Shown: one piece after another, positions 16,084 to 25,800 of the stretch
Numbering within the stretch: position 1 is the stretch's first letter
Layout: each line of letters starts with the position of its first letter
NCBI RefSeq assembly: GCF_023299985.1
Contig: NZ_JALZVX010000080.1
Coordinates: 1 to 43,881, forward strand
Reading direction: 5' to 3'
Source of the DNA: Lacinutrix sp.
GTDB lineage: Bacteria; Bacteroidota; Bacteroidia; Flavobacteriales; Flavobacteriaceae
DNA length: 43,881 nucleotides
Program-made: the position numbers and the translations under genes
Notes under the pieces: model-generated
Seen by the model: the letters and a program-made list of their open reading frames with translations, nothing else
Told to the model about the DNA's origin: nothing
The model's database searches: none

Positions 16084-16245
16084 AATCAATTTAAATTTAT
16101 ATTAAATATTACATTACTCTTAATCAACTTATTATTTTCAGGCTCATTAATAGAACTTTGGGATATATTAATTACAGAATTAATCTTACTTAAGAAAACT
16201 ACTAATTGCAAGAACTTTTCTACTAAATTCTAACTCTAAAAAAAA

Positions 16246-16941
16246 CTAAGGCGTAGAATTAGAAACCTGTAACATTTTCCCATTATAAAACTTATTACCA
16301 TTCAAAGAAAAGTCCGCAATATATTCTGCCATTTCTAAAGCTGTTGTTGGTGCTTGATAACCAGGAAACGCTTCTTCTAGCATTTCAGTCTGTACAGCAC
16401 CTAAAGCCAATACATTAAAGCTTGGTCCAGTTTCTTTATATTCTTCGGCTAAGAGCTCTGTAAGCGTTACTACAGCACCTTTACTAGAACTGTAAGCAGA
16501 TAATCCTGGAAACTTAACGCTACCTTGTACTCCACCCATTGAGCTGATGGTAATAACATGACTTTCTTTTTTCATGAAAGGCAATACACGACGCGTCATT
16601 TCGGCAACACCAAAAACGTTAGTTTTATAAACGTGTTCAAAATCGTCCATTGTGGTTTCGGCAAATGGTTTGTTTAATAATGCACCTGCATTATTAATTA
16701 AAACATCTACTTGCTTCCACTCTTTAGTAACGTAAGCTTCTACTTTTTTATAGTCTTCTTCTTTACATAAATCGAAAGCAAAAGATTCTATATTATCAAA
16801 ATGTAAATTACTAACAGGCTGTGCGTTTCTAGATAATGCTAATACATTGTGACCTTGATTGGCAAATAAATGTACCAACTCGAAACCTATACCTCTACTT
16901 GTTCCTGTAATGATTATGTTTTTTTTTACTGTATTACTCAT
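16246..16941 (-). CDS. Short-chain dehydrogenase/reductase
   Basis: A 231-residue classical SDR oxidoreductase. The cofactor motif TGTSRGIG lies at residues 12-19, NNAGALL at 83-89, the catalytic serine in ISSMGG near 133-134, and the YxxxK pair at Tyr150 and Lys154. SRN at residues 37-39, after strand beta-2, suggests NADP(H) preference. The substrate cannot be told; NAG-type SDRs include sepiapterin- and carbonyl-reductase-like enzymes. It is downstream of the M28 peptidase (26-nt gap) and likely co-transcribed with it. Confidence 0.9.
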   Translation of the reverse strand: MSNTVKKNIIITGTSRGIGFELVHLFANQGHNVLALSRNAQPVSNLHFDNIESFAFDLCKEEDYKKVEAYVTKEWKQVDVLINNAGALLNKPFAETTMDDFEHVYKTNVFGVAEMTRRVLPFMKKESHVITISSMGGVQGSVKFPGLSAYSSSKGAVVTLTELLAEEYKETGPSFNVLALGAVQTEMLEEAFPGYQAPTTALEMAEYIADFSLNGNKFYNGKMLQVSNSTP

Positions 16942-16967
16942 ATAATTATTGATGCCAATGGCATTTA

Positions 16968-17981
16968 TTAATTCATTTTAATATCTCGTGTTGGCGCATT
17001 TACCATTTGTTCTAAAACTGGTGCTAACTTGTTTATTAATCTCGCCATAAAAGGATAGTCTAATTTATCGATCTCATCATCCACATGATGGTAGAAATCG
17101 AAGTTTGATAAATCGCAAGAGGATACTGTATGGCAAGGTGTTTTAAACGCTTGGTAAAACGCATAATTATCTGAACGTTTAAACAGTCCATATTTTTTAG
17201 CCACATCTGAAGCACCTATTAGTTTTTCGCCTGCATAACCATTCATTACTTCGGCTAAATTTGATAATTCGTGACCAGTAATAAAAGCTTCGTAATCTCT
17301 TCCTACAAATGGCACACCTATCATTTCTAGGTTTATCATGGTGTATAAATCTATGTTCTTTTCTTTTAGTTTTTCAGCTAAATGCTTTGAGCCTAACAAT
17401 CCTTTTTCTTCAGCAGTAAAGGTTGCAAATATGATGCTTCTCTTATTACTTTTATTTTTAGAAAAATACTTTGCTAAAGATAATACACCACTTGTTCCTG
17501 CTGCATTATCGTTTGCACCATTAGCAATCGTGTCTCCATTAACGTCTTTGGCTGTACCAATATGATCGTAATGTGCACCAATAAGTATAAACTCGTCTTT
17601 TAATTTTGGGTCTGTACCTTCAAGGTAACCTACTACATTGTAGGCATCTATTTCTCCAATTGCAAAATTATCGCGATAGGTTTCAAAATATGGTTTTAAG
17701 CCATAGCCTTTAAACTTCGTCTCTATGTAATTTGCAGCTTCGTTTATACCTTCGCTTCCTGTGTCGCGACCTTTCAACTCGTCTGAAGCCAAGAAAGAAA
17801 TAATGCCTTTTAATTCGTCTGGAGTTACTACTTCTTTTACTTCTATTGTTTTAGAAGTTGTTACCTCTTTTACTGCTTCTTTTGCTGCTGGTTGTGTACC
17901 AAGAGTTTCGGTTGTAGTTGTTTTGTTAGAATCGCAACCTATAAATAAGGCTAAAAGACTTAGTGTTGTTATTATTTTCAT
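16968..17981 (-). CDS. M28 family metallopeptidase lipoprotein
   Basis: A 337-residue exported aminopeptidase-like protein. The signal peptide ends in LFIGC with lipid-modified Cys16, followed by a Thr-rich linker. The M28 zinc-binding core is visible: GAHYDHIG, GANDNAAGTSG, TFTAEEKGLLGS (catalytic Glu), and a late HHVDDEIDKL His. M28 enzymes remove N-terminal residues from peptides or process pyroglutamate. It would sit at the membrane facing the periplasm or on the cell surface. It precedes the SDR gene in the same direction. Confidence 0.92.
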   Translation of the reverse strand: MKIITTLSLLALFIGCDSNKTTTTETLGTQPAAKEAVKEVTTSKTIEVKEVVTPDELKGIISFLASDELKGRDTGSEGINEAANYIETKFKGYGLKPYFETYRDNFAIGEIDAYNVVGYLEGTDPKLKDEFILIGAHYDHIGTAKDVNGDTIANGANDNAAGTSGVLSLAKYFSKNKSNKRSIIFATFTAEEKGLLGSKHLAEKLKEKNIDLYTMINLEMIGVPFVGRDYEAFITGHELSNLAEVMNGYAGEKLIGASDVAKKYGLFKRSDNYAFYQAFKTPCHTVSSCDLSNFDFYHHVDDEIDKLDYPFMARLINKLAPVLEQMVNAPTRDIKMN

Positions 17982-18008
17982 ATAAAATATATTTGAGTTT
18001 AAAGATAA

Positions 18009-18043
18009 AAAAAACCTACTTCATTATAGTGAAATAGGTTTTA
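18009..18043 (-). terminator. Intrinsic terminator after pdhC
   Basis: AAAACCTA (18011-18018) pairs with TAGGTTTT (18035-18042), with a further TTCA/TGAA pairing inside. On the minus strand it is followed by a run of T's. It separates pdhC from the M28 peptidase gene. Confidence 0.8.
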
Positions 18044-18051
18044 GTTTTATG

Positions 18052-18078
18052 AGATTCTTCGCTGCGCTCTGCATGACA
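18052..18078 (-). repeat. Short dispersed repeat downstream of pdhC
   Basis: The minus strand reads TGTCATGCAGAGCG then CAGCGAAGAATCT. It is closely similar to an in-frame segment of pdhC (19000-19027). I recall this type of sequence as a frequent intergenic repeat in Flavobacteriaceae, which was not checked. Confidence 0.55.
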
Positions 18079-18099
18079 GACTAGACTATTAATGACAGA

Positions 18100-19716
18100 T
18101 TAAACTAACATTGTTACAGGATTTTCAATAAATCCTTTTAAGGTTTGTAAAAACTGTGCTCCAGTTGCACCATCTACTGTTCTATGATCACAAGCAAGAG
18201 TTAATTTCATTGTATTTCCTGCTACTACTTGTCCGTTTTTAACAACCGGTTTTGAAACAATTGCACCTACAGATAATATTGCTGAGTTTGGTTGATTTAT
18301 AATAGACGTAAAACTTTCTATACCAAACATGCCTAAGTTAGAAATAGTAAACGTACTACCTTCCATCTCGTCTAAAGCTAGTTTTTTGTTTCTTGCTTTT
18401 CCAGCATACTCTCTAACAGCTGCACCAATTTGTGGTAAACTTTGCTCGTTGGCAAATTTAACTACTGGTACTAAAAGTCCGTCTTGTACAGCTACAGCAA
18501 CACCAATATGTACATGGTTGTTTAATTTCATTCTATCGTCAAACCACTGAGAGTTAACTTGTGGATGTATACGTAATGCTAAAGCACATGCTTTAACAAT
18601 CATATCATTATAAGAAATTTTTACATCTGGAATAGAGTTGTACTGCACTCTAAATGCCATAGCATTCTCCATATCAAACTCTACATTTAAGTAATAATGT
18701 GGTGCTGTAAATTTAGACTTCGCTAAATTTTTAGCAATTGCTTTACGCATGTTTGAGTTTGGAGTCTCGTCGAAATCTTCTTGACCTGTTGCTATAAACT
18801 TTGCTATTGATGCAGAAGATGTTACAGATGGTGTAAAGTTTTCGATATCACGCTTTACAATACGTCCATTCTCTCCAGAACCTTTTACTTGGTTTAGTTG
18901 AATGCCTTTTTCTTCAGCCATTTTCTTAGCTAAAGGCGAAATAAACAATCTACTTGAGTCTGAATTTGTATTTGATACTACTACCGCTGTTTTTGTTTTA
19001 GATTCTTCACTTACGCTCTGAATGACAGCTTTTGTTTCTTGTTTAGGTACTTCTTCTTTTTTAGCTGAATTTCCTCCAACTGCAAAGTTTTTAGCTATTG
19101 CTGAAACATCTGCTCCTGCAGGACCAATAATTGCTAAAAGCGCATCTACCTTAGCAGAATCTCCTTCGTCTAAACCTACATGTAGTAACGTTCCAGATTG
19201 AAAAGATTCGAATTCCATAGTCGCTTTATCTGTTTCAATTTCAGCAAGAATATCGCCTTCCTCAACAGTATCACCTATTTTTTTTAACCATGTTGCTACA
19301 GTTCCTTCTTCCATTGTATCACTTAAACGTGGCATAGTTACAACTACAACACCTTCTGGTAATGCTTCTGCTTCTTGAGGAGTTTCGCTTTCTGGAGCTG
19401 CTTCTACTTTATCTTCTGTAGAAGTTTCTGGTTCCTCTTTAGTATCACTTACGTTTAATAATCCAGAAATATCTTCACCTTCCTCTCCAATAATTGCTAA
19501 AAGGGTATCTACCTTAGCGGTATCTCCTTCTTGAATGCCTATATGAAGTAAAGTACCTTCGTTGAAAGACTCAAATTCCATAGTGGCTTTATCTGTCTCG
19601 ATTTCTGCTAGAATATCGCCTTCCTCTATTTTATCACCTACTTTTTTAAGCCAACTTGCTACAGTGCCTTCTTCCATTGTGTCGCTTAAACGCGGCATGT
19701 TTATTACTTCAGCCAT
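18100..19716 (-). CDS. pdhC: Pyruvate dehydrogenase E2 (dihydrolipoyl acetyltransferase), two lipoyl domains
   Basis: A 538-residue E2 core protein of the pyruvate dehydrogenase complex that carries the acetyl group to CoA. Two lipoyl domains are present, with lipoylated Lys43 and Lys164 in ETDKATMEF; a Pro/Glu-rich linker (about 88-122) joins them. The peripheral subunit-binding domain lies around residues 258-294 (ISPLAKKMAEEKG, GSGENGRIVKRD). The acyltransferase domain ends with the catalytic DHRTVDGATG (His511, Asp515). The linker before the binding domain (residues 230-239) matches a dispersed intergenic repeat. It starts 3 nt after pdhA and is co-transcribed with it. Confidence 0.95.
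   Translation of the reverse strand: MAEVINMPRLSDTMEEGTVASWLKKVGDKIEEGDILAEIETDKATMEFESFNEGTLLHIGIQEGDTAKVDTLLAIIGEEGEDISGLLNVSDTKEEPETSTEDKVEAAPESETPQEAEALPEGVVVVTMPRLSDTMEEGTVATWLKKIGDTVEEGDILAEIETDKATMEFESFQSGTLLHVGLDEGDSAKVDALLAIIGPAGADVSAIAKNFAVGGNSAKKEEVPKQETKAVIQSVSEESKTKTAVVVSNTNSDSSRLFISPLAKKMAEEKGIQLNQVKGSGENGRIVKRDIENFTPSVTSSASIAKFIATGQEDFDETPNSNMRKAIAKNLAKSKFTAPHYYLNVEFDMENAMAFRVQYNSIPDVKISYNDMIVKACALALRIHPQVNSQWFDDRMKLNNHVHIGVAVAVQDGLLVPVVKFANEQSLPQIGAAVREYAGKARNKKLALDEMEGSTFTISNLGMFGIESFTSIINQPNSAILSVGAIVSKPVVKNGQVVAGNTMKLTLACDHRTVDGATGAQFLQTLKGFIENPVTMLV
19000..19027 (-). repeat. Copy of the dispersed repeat inside pdhC
   Basis: TGTCATTCAGAGCG then TAAGTGAAGAATCT on the minus strand aligns with the intergenic copy at 18052-18078 at about 24 of 28 positions with one 1-nt indel. 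It is read in frame as residues A230 to S239 of the E2 linker. Confidence 0.6.
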
Positions 19717-19719
19717 AGC

Positions 19720-20721
19720 TTATTTTATTTTATGCTCTATAAATGGATAATCTTCTTGTTCGTATACAACATCGTACATAACATTTTTATCGGGATATGG
19801 AGATTCATCTGCAAATTTCTCACATTCAGCTACTAATGCTTTAACGCGTTTATCTATAATTTTTAAATCGTCTTCGTTAGCATACTTCTTTTCAAGGATA
19901 ATATCTTTTACTTGCTTGATAGGATCAATTTTCTTGTACTCTTCTACCTCAGATTTCGTTCTATAATGCTGTGCATCAGACATTGAATGCCCTCTATAAC
20001 GGTATGTTTTAACCTCTAAAAATGTTGGTCCTCCACCTGTTCTTGCTCTAGTTATAGCTTCATCAAAAGCTTCTGCAACTTTAATAGGATTCATTCCATC
20101 TACAGGTCCAGAAGGCATTTCGTATCCACGGCCTAACTTCCATATATCTGTATGGTTTGCTGTACGTTCTACTGATGTTCCCATTGCATAACCATTATTC
20201 TCGCAAACAAATACTACAGGTAATTTCCAAAGCATTGCCATGTTAAATGTTTCATGTAAAGAACCTTGTCTTGCTGCACCATCTCCAAAACAACAAATAG
20301 ATACAGCTCCTGTTTCATGATATTTATCTCCAAAAGCCATTCCTGCTCCTAAAGGTATTTGACCACCAACAATACCGTGTCCTCCGTAAAATCCTTTTTC
20401 TTTAGAAAAAATATGCATCGAGCCACCTAAACCTTGAGAAGTTCCTGTTGCTTTACCAAATAATTCTGCCATAACACGTTTAGGATCGACTCCCATACCA
20501 ATAGGCTGAACGTGATTACGATATGCAGTAATCATTTTATCTTTTGTTAAATCCATTGCGTGTAAAGCTCCTGCTAACACTGCTTCTTGACCATTATATA
20601 AGTGAAGGAACCCTCTAACTTTTTGTTGGATATAAACTGCAGCAAGTTTGTCTTCAAACTTTCTCCAGAAATACATGTCTTCATACCATTTAAGGTAAAC
20701 TTCTTTAGTTATTTTCTGCAT
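19720..20721 (-). CDS. pdhA: Pyruvate dehydrogenase E1 component, alpha subunit
   Basis: A 333-residue thiamine-diphosphate enzyme subunit that decarboxylates pyruvate. It carries the E1-alpha signatures GGSMHIFSKEKGFYGGHGIVG and the ThDP-binding GDGAARQGSLHE...CENNGYAMGTS, and the phosphorylation-loop-like YRYRGHSMSDAQHYR. E1-alpha needs a beta subunit; no pdhB lies in this window, so it must be encoded elsewhere. It heads a two-gene unit with pdhC, driven by a consensus promoter at 20817-20847, with an untranslated leader of about 90 nt. Confidence 0.95.
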   Translation of the reverse strand: MQKITKEVYLKWYEDMYFWRKFEDKLAAVYIQQKVRGFLHLYNGQEAVLAGALHAMDLTKDKMITAYRNHVQPIGMGVDPKRVMAELFGKATGTSQGLGGSMHIFSKEKGFYGGHGIVGGQIPLGAGMAFGDKYHETGAVSICCFGDGAARQGSLHETFNMAMLWKLPVVFVCENNGYAMGTSVERTANHTDIWKLGRGYEMPSGPVDGMNPIKVAEAFDEAITRARTGGGPTFLEVKTYRYRGHSMSDAQHYRTKSEVEEYKKIDPIKQVKDIILEKKYANEDDLKIIDKRVKALVAECEKFADESPYPDKNVMYDVVYEQEDYPFIEHKIK

Positions 20722-20816
20722 TTTTGGTGTTTCTTTACGGTAAATTAAAAACCATTTTATTCAATAAATTTCAAATTATTAATAAGACACTAATCTTTCA
20801 AAAAAAATTGCAATAA

Positions 20817-20847
20817 CAAAAGTAACACATTCATTTGGTATTGCAAA
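20817..20847 (-). promoter_or_regulatory. pdhA-pdhC promoter
   Basis: On the minus strand TTTG (20847-20844), a 19-nt spacer, then TACTTTTG (20824-20817): a full match to the Bacteroidota consensus. It lies about 95 nt upstream of the pdhA start. Confidence 0.75.
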
Positions 20848-20899
20848 AGTGAAAATTGACTAAAATTACATGAATTTAGTCTTTTATTTTTCGAAAACG

Positions 20900-21382
20900 T
20901 TATAGATTAGAAGAATCGAAGCCAAAAGGCAATAAGTTTGCCAAAGAATTAGATTTCATTACTTTTCCTACTTCACCCATAAAATAAATTTCTATAGGTA
21001 AATTTTGTTTTGTTTCGTATTCTGCAATAGATTGCCTGCAGGCTCCACAAGGCGGTATTGGTGTTTTTGTTTTTTGATTTTGAGAAGCTGCAGTAATTGC
21101 TATTTTAACAATTTTAGCATTTGGATATTTAGCACCAGCATAAAAAATAGCAGTCCGTTCTGCGCACAGACCTGAAGGATAAGAAGCATTTTCTTGATTA
21201 TTACCAGAAATAATTTCTCCGTTATCAAGTAATAATGCAGCACCAACATGAAACCTAGAATAAGGTGCATAAGCTTTATCCCTTGCCTCTATTGCATCTT
21301 GCATTAATTTCTGGATGTCTTTTGGTGTGTCTTCTAAATTATCGAAAACATAAAGTTTCGATTCTATTTTCAATTCTTTCAT
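20900..21382 (-). CDS. cdd: Cytidine deaminase
   Basis: A 160-residue zinc-dependent nucleoside deaminase converting cytidine and deoxycytidine to the uridine forms in pyrimidine salvage. The zinc site is complete: Cys73 with catalytic Glu75 in GLCAERTA, and Cys112 and Cys115 in PCGACRQ. The upstream SRFHVGAALLLDNG strand and GNNQENASYPSG are also typical of the homotetrameric class. It sits between porV and pdhA on the same strand, separated from porV by a terminator. Confidence 0.95.
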   Translation of the reverse strand: MKELKIESKLYVFDNLEDTPKDIQKLMQDAIEARDKAYAPYSRFHVGAALLLDNGEIISGNNQENASYPSGLCAERTAIFYAGAKYPNAKIVKIAITAASQNQKTKTPIPPCGACRQSIAEYETKQNLPIEIYFMGEVGKVMKSNSLANLLPFGFDSSNL

Positions 21383-21417
21383 ATCTATTGAAATACGGTA
21401 ATACAGATTAATTTAGA

Positions 21418-21452
21418 CAAAAAAACTACTGCTTTTTACGCAATAGTTTTTG
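21418..21452 (-). terminator. Intrinsic terminator after porV
   Basis: AAACTA-c-TGC (21423-21432) pairs with GCA-a-TAGTTT (21440-21449) around TTTTTAC, with A and T runs on both sides. It lies about 25 nt past the porV stop codon. Confidence 0.7.
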
Positions 21453-21474
21453 TTTTTATAATTTTTAAAAAAAA

Positions 21475-22734
21475 TTAATATTCTGTGTATTCTCCTTCAC
21501 CTAAGTTAAACGTTAAAGAGAAACGCAATGTACTTTCTAATGGACTTTGAACTTGCGATGCTGAGAATAAGTAGGATAAATCTATATTAAGAACATTATA
21601 TTTAAAACCAGCTCCTAATGCAAAGAATTTACGTGCTCCTTTTGTTTCGTGCTCATTAAAATAACCTGCTCTAAAAGCAAAGGAATCTTGATATAAGTAT
21701 TCTAATCCTACTGCATAAGTAAACTCTTGAAGCTCTTCTGCTCCTCCTCCTGGCGCATCACCAAAAGATTGAAATACACCTGAAACAAAATCGACATTAT
21801 TATCTTGACCATCTATAATAAAATTTTGTTCTGTATTTACTATTTCATCATCTAGAGTTGCTGGATCTCCATCAGGATCATCAAGCTGTCCGTTTCCATT
21901 ATTATCAACAAACTCAACTCTATCACCTAAAACTGGTGGTGTTGGTACTAGTAACTTTGCAAATTCTACAGTCACACCCAATTTGTTATATTGATCGAAA
22001 ATAAAGTCGAAACCACCTCCTAAACGCAACATTGTTGGTTGAAAATTTTCTTGTCCTCCTTCATCGTACACGAATTTAGGACCTAGATTTTGAATTGCAA
22101 ATCCACCTCGCCAACGACCATTAAAGTCGTTATAAGCCTCTTCTTCTCCTTGATAATAACCTGTAATATCTACACCAAAAGTATTAGCTGTAGTAACATC
22201 ATTATCTCCAAAATTTAATTTTAAATCTGAACGCAAATAACGCATTGCTACTGCCATACCAAACTGGTCGCTTAAACGTAAAGTATAAGATATATCTAAT
22301 GTTAATTCGTTTGGAGACTGGATAAGTGGTGTTGAGTTTTCGTCTTCAACAAATTCAATATCTCCTAATGAGAAATATTTAAAACTAGCAGCAAATGCAC
22401 TTTGTTCATTTATTCTATTGAAATACGTTACACTACCTAAGAAAATATCGTTTACCAACTGACTTAAATATGGTGTGTAACTTACTGCAACTCCAGATTT
22501 AACTGTCGAAAACACATATTTAGAAGGATTCCATTGTTGCGAAAAAGCATCTGGCGATGTTGCAACTCCCATATCTCCCATTGCAGCAGCTCTAGCATCT
22601 GGTGCTATTAAAAGAAACGGCACTCCTGTTGTTATTACTCGAGTATCCTGAGAAGGTTGGATTTCGAATAAATTTTGTGCAGTACTATTTAAGGCAAAAA
22701 TTAGTACAATTACTATTAAAACATTCTTTTTCAT
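21475..22734 (-). CDS. porV: Type IX secretion outer-membrane protein PorV (LptO)
   Basis: A 419-residue outer-membrane beta-barrel protein of the FadL-like PorV family. It collects substrates of the type IX secretion system and works with the PorU sortase. The start is set at the ATG at 22734 because it yields a signal peptide (KKNVLIVIVLIFALNSTAQ); the frame extends 11 codons upstream without purpose. The mature N terminus with PDARAAAMGDMGVAT and QWNPSKYVF is characteristic of PorV, and the end LRFSLTFNLGE is a typical C-terminal strand. It has its own promoter within the end of porU and is followed by a terminator. Confidence 0.94.
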   Translation of the reverse strand: MKKNVLIVIVLIFALNSTAQNLFEIQPSQDTRVITTGVPFLLIAPDARAAAMGDMGVATSPDAFSQQWNPSKYVFSTVKSGVAVSYTPYLSQLVNDIFLGSVTYFNRINEQSAFAASFKYFSLGDIEFVEDENSTPLIQSPNELTLDISYTLRLSDQFGMAVAMRYLRSDLKLNFGDNDVTTANTFGVDITGYYQGEEEAYNDFNGRWRGGFAIQNLGPKFVYDEGGQENFQPTMLRLGGGFDFIFDQYNKLGVTVEFAKLLVPTPPVLGDRVEFVDNNGNGQLDDPDGDPATLDDEIVNTEQNFIIDGQDNNVDFVSGVFQSFGDAPGGGAEELQEFTYAVGLEYLYQDSFAFRAGYFNEHETKGARKFFALGAGFKYNVLNIDLSYLFSASQVQSPLESTLRFSLTFNLGEGEYTEY

Positions 22735-22844
22735 GAGGTTTTTTTTATTGTTTTTTAACGATCGCATGTTAGTAGCAATTAGTCGTTTTTTTTTTAAGAG
22801 GCAATATCTTTATGGTGTTCGTTTTTTAATACTATTTTATTAGA

Positions 22845-22874
22845 CAAATATAATTTTTTATTACAGGATAACAA
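22845..22874 (-). promoter_or_regulatory. porV promoter overlapping the porU 3' end
   Basis: On the minus strand TTG (22874-22872), a 19-nt spacer, then TATATTTG (22852-22845). The -33 box lies inside the last codons of porU, so porV can be transcribed separately. The leader would be about 100 nt. Confidence 0.7.
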
Positions 22875-25800
22875 GTTTCTCTATTTTTTCTACTGTTTTA
22901 TTTGTAGCACTAGAATGTACTTTTAGCTTATAGACGTAGGTTCCTTTTCCTATTTTGTCTCCAAAGTCGTCTCTACCGTCCCAAACTATATCGCGAGATG
23001 TTGAGCTACTAGACTTAGAGCCTACTCCTGTAGTTTGCCCATTTAATGTTCTTACTAACTTTCCAGAAACTGTGAAAATTTGTACAGAGATATCTAAAAC
23101 CTCTGAACTATTATGACTAAACCAAAACTCTGTATAATTTACAAATGGATTTGGATAGTTAAGTACATTTTCTATCACTAAATTTTCTTTTTCATCAAAA
23201 ACTCTAAACTGTAACTCGCTTGTAGAAGAATTATTATAAACGTCCCAAGCTTTAAGTGTTAATGTATGTAATCCAGGTTCTAAGTCTCTATAAGGAAAAC
23301 TTAAACTACCTCTAGTAAAGTCGTCTAATTCTGTTACATAAAAACTATTAAGCACAAATGGATTTACTTCATCTCCATCTAACAAAGCAACTATATCATG
23401 CCCTATTCCACTTGCAGTATTAATTCCATTTTCGTCTTGTAATTTAACTAATAATGTTGGAGAATCGTTTGTGATTCCTCCAGAAGCAAAGTTTTCGTCG
23501 TTCATGAATAAACTTATGTTTGGTCCTTGGTTATCTTCGGCTGCATTTTCATTTACACCACCTATTTGAAGCGTACTTGTTGTTGCTCCAGATTGATCTA
23601 ATAGAGAATTTTCTGTAGAAGTATAGAAACTTACTTTTCCAAAACCAACAGGAACTCCTATATCTCTTGGCACAATAAAATCAAATTCAAACTCACCATT
23701 AGTTACTGTAGATTGACCTCTAAAAATAACCTCTCCTAAAGTTTCATATTGCAACTTAATTACAGATCCTCCAGAAAAAACATTATCGTTTGCTAGTGTT
23801 TCTCTTTGTATTGGTTTATCGTAAATTGTTGTCTCTACTGTTCCATTATAATTAGTTAAAAGGTTTCCTGCAACATCTGTAACTTCTCCAGATAGCTTAG
23901 CATAACTCAACGCTTCTAAAACCTCTGTATTTCCAGCAACAGGTGAGTCGTTTATTTTAGTTAATCTTACATTAGGCTGAGGAAAAGCTAATTTTAAAGC
24001 AGGATCTCCAATATAAAATACTAAGTATTTTTGAGAAATATTAGCTACACTGTTACTGTTTTTTGTAAGTCTTAAAGCTTCTGCCATTGATGGATATTCA
24101 TTATCTTCATAAATATCTGTATCATTAAAAGAGAACAAGAATTCTTCTAATTTAATATTGAATTCTACTCCTACAGTTACAAAAATTTGACGCGTTGTAG
24201 ATATTAACGAAATTGCACCACCATTTTTATTCCAGTACGCTAATTCACCAGCAGTAACACGTAAAGGATTATCAAACCTTGTATATTCACAAGTTACTGT
24301 AACAAAACAAGTTAATTTACAATCATTTCTTAGGTTTTGTACATCAGGCTTTTGAAACAATCTCTCGAATGACCAACCGTCTTCTCCTCCATGTCCAAAA
24401 TAATTAACTACTAATGCTCCATTTTCAATAGCATTAGCAATAGCAGTATTGACTTCGGGATAACGCTCTCCTCCAGCTGATGCTTGTTGTTGAAATGCAT
24501 CTGCATGAATTTTAACTGCGTTTAAAAATGGTTTTTCTGTTGTAATTTGATCGGCAATTTGATCTGTAGTAGCTTGAAGTACTGCTTCATAAGCTTCATC
24601 TACATCATCTGACACAGCAATAAAATTATTCCTCCAACTACCTAACGCTTCTTTAGAATAATAAACAGCCACTTTATCAACCATTTGATTAGCACGTTCT
24701 GGAGAATCTGCAAGAATTCTACCTACTGCAATGTCTAACCTGTCAGAAGAAACCATTGTACCTTCATTTATATCCATCATGCCATAAAAATCGTCTGACA
24801 CAAATGAATTGGTTAAATTAAAACTATCATAAGCATGCCATGAAGGCGTGTTATAGGTGTTTGAAGAAATTCTGCCTTTATAATCGAATGAACTATCTCC
24901 AAAAAGACATAAGTATTTTACTCTATTTTCTGGAGCACTTGCGTTATCATATACATACTTTACCATATTTCTAATTGCCGAAATATCTCTGTTTCCAGTA
25001 TTAAATTCCCTATATATAGATTCTAAAGTTACTACCTTAACATTAAAGTTATTTTGATTTCTATTTATTTGCGCTAAACGATTTGCTTGACCTACAAGAG
25101 AGTTAGGAGTTACAATAATATAATCTACATCTTGAAAATCTCCCTGACTATTATTAAAAATTGTTCCTTTAATATTTTGATTTGGCACAAAAGAACTCCC
25201 TGTGTTTATTGGTTGGTATAAATCTGATGCTGTAAATGCTACATATTCTTTTAAGCTACCTAAATTTGATTTAAAACTAAGTGTTGCTTCAGTATTTAAT
25301 TTATTAGTAACATTATTTATATCTGTTACCTCCCAAACTTCTGAAACATTTGCAGCATTAGTTATAGTGTACATTCCAATGCCTGAAGTCTCCGCAGTAG
25401 CCCGATTAAAAAACAAAAACTGACTACCACTGTAGCTTAAATTCCTAGTTGCTTCTATTGAGATATAATCTATATATCCTGCAGCACTTGGGACTCCTAA
25501 CTTATCGTAATCAACTTTTACACTAATATTTTCTGATGCAACAGCTATGTCTCCGGTGAAATTAGCACTTGATCCAAAATTATCGCCTTCTACACCTGCA
25601 GTTGTTAAGGATGCAACTTCACTATTATTTACACTAACAGTAAAATTAGCGGTATTACTAGATGTAGATGCTCCTTTAAATTCAAATTTCAAAGGCTCTG
25701 TTGTTATTATGTTTGGAAAATTAAAATCGAATATTTTTGTTGTTTCAATATCCAGTTCATCTCCAAACCATCTTCTACCTACAAAAGCAAGATTAAACTC

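Noticed and set aside
16095-16240. A start-less minus-strand frame of about 46 codons between the NACHT and SDR genes
   Set aside because: The region is very AT-rich, there is no ATG, and composition is compatible with chance. A gene remnant cannot be excluded but is not supported.
13045-16245. Mobile-element boundaries around the NACHT gene
   Set aside because: No flanking direct repeats, integrase, transposase or tRNA target was found on either side by eye.
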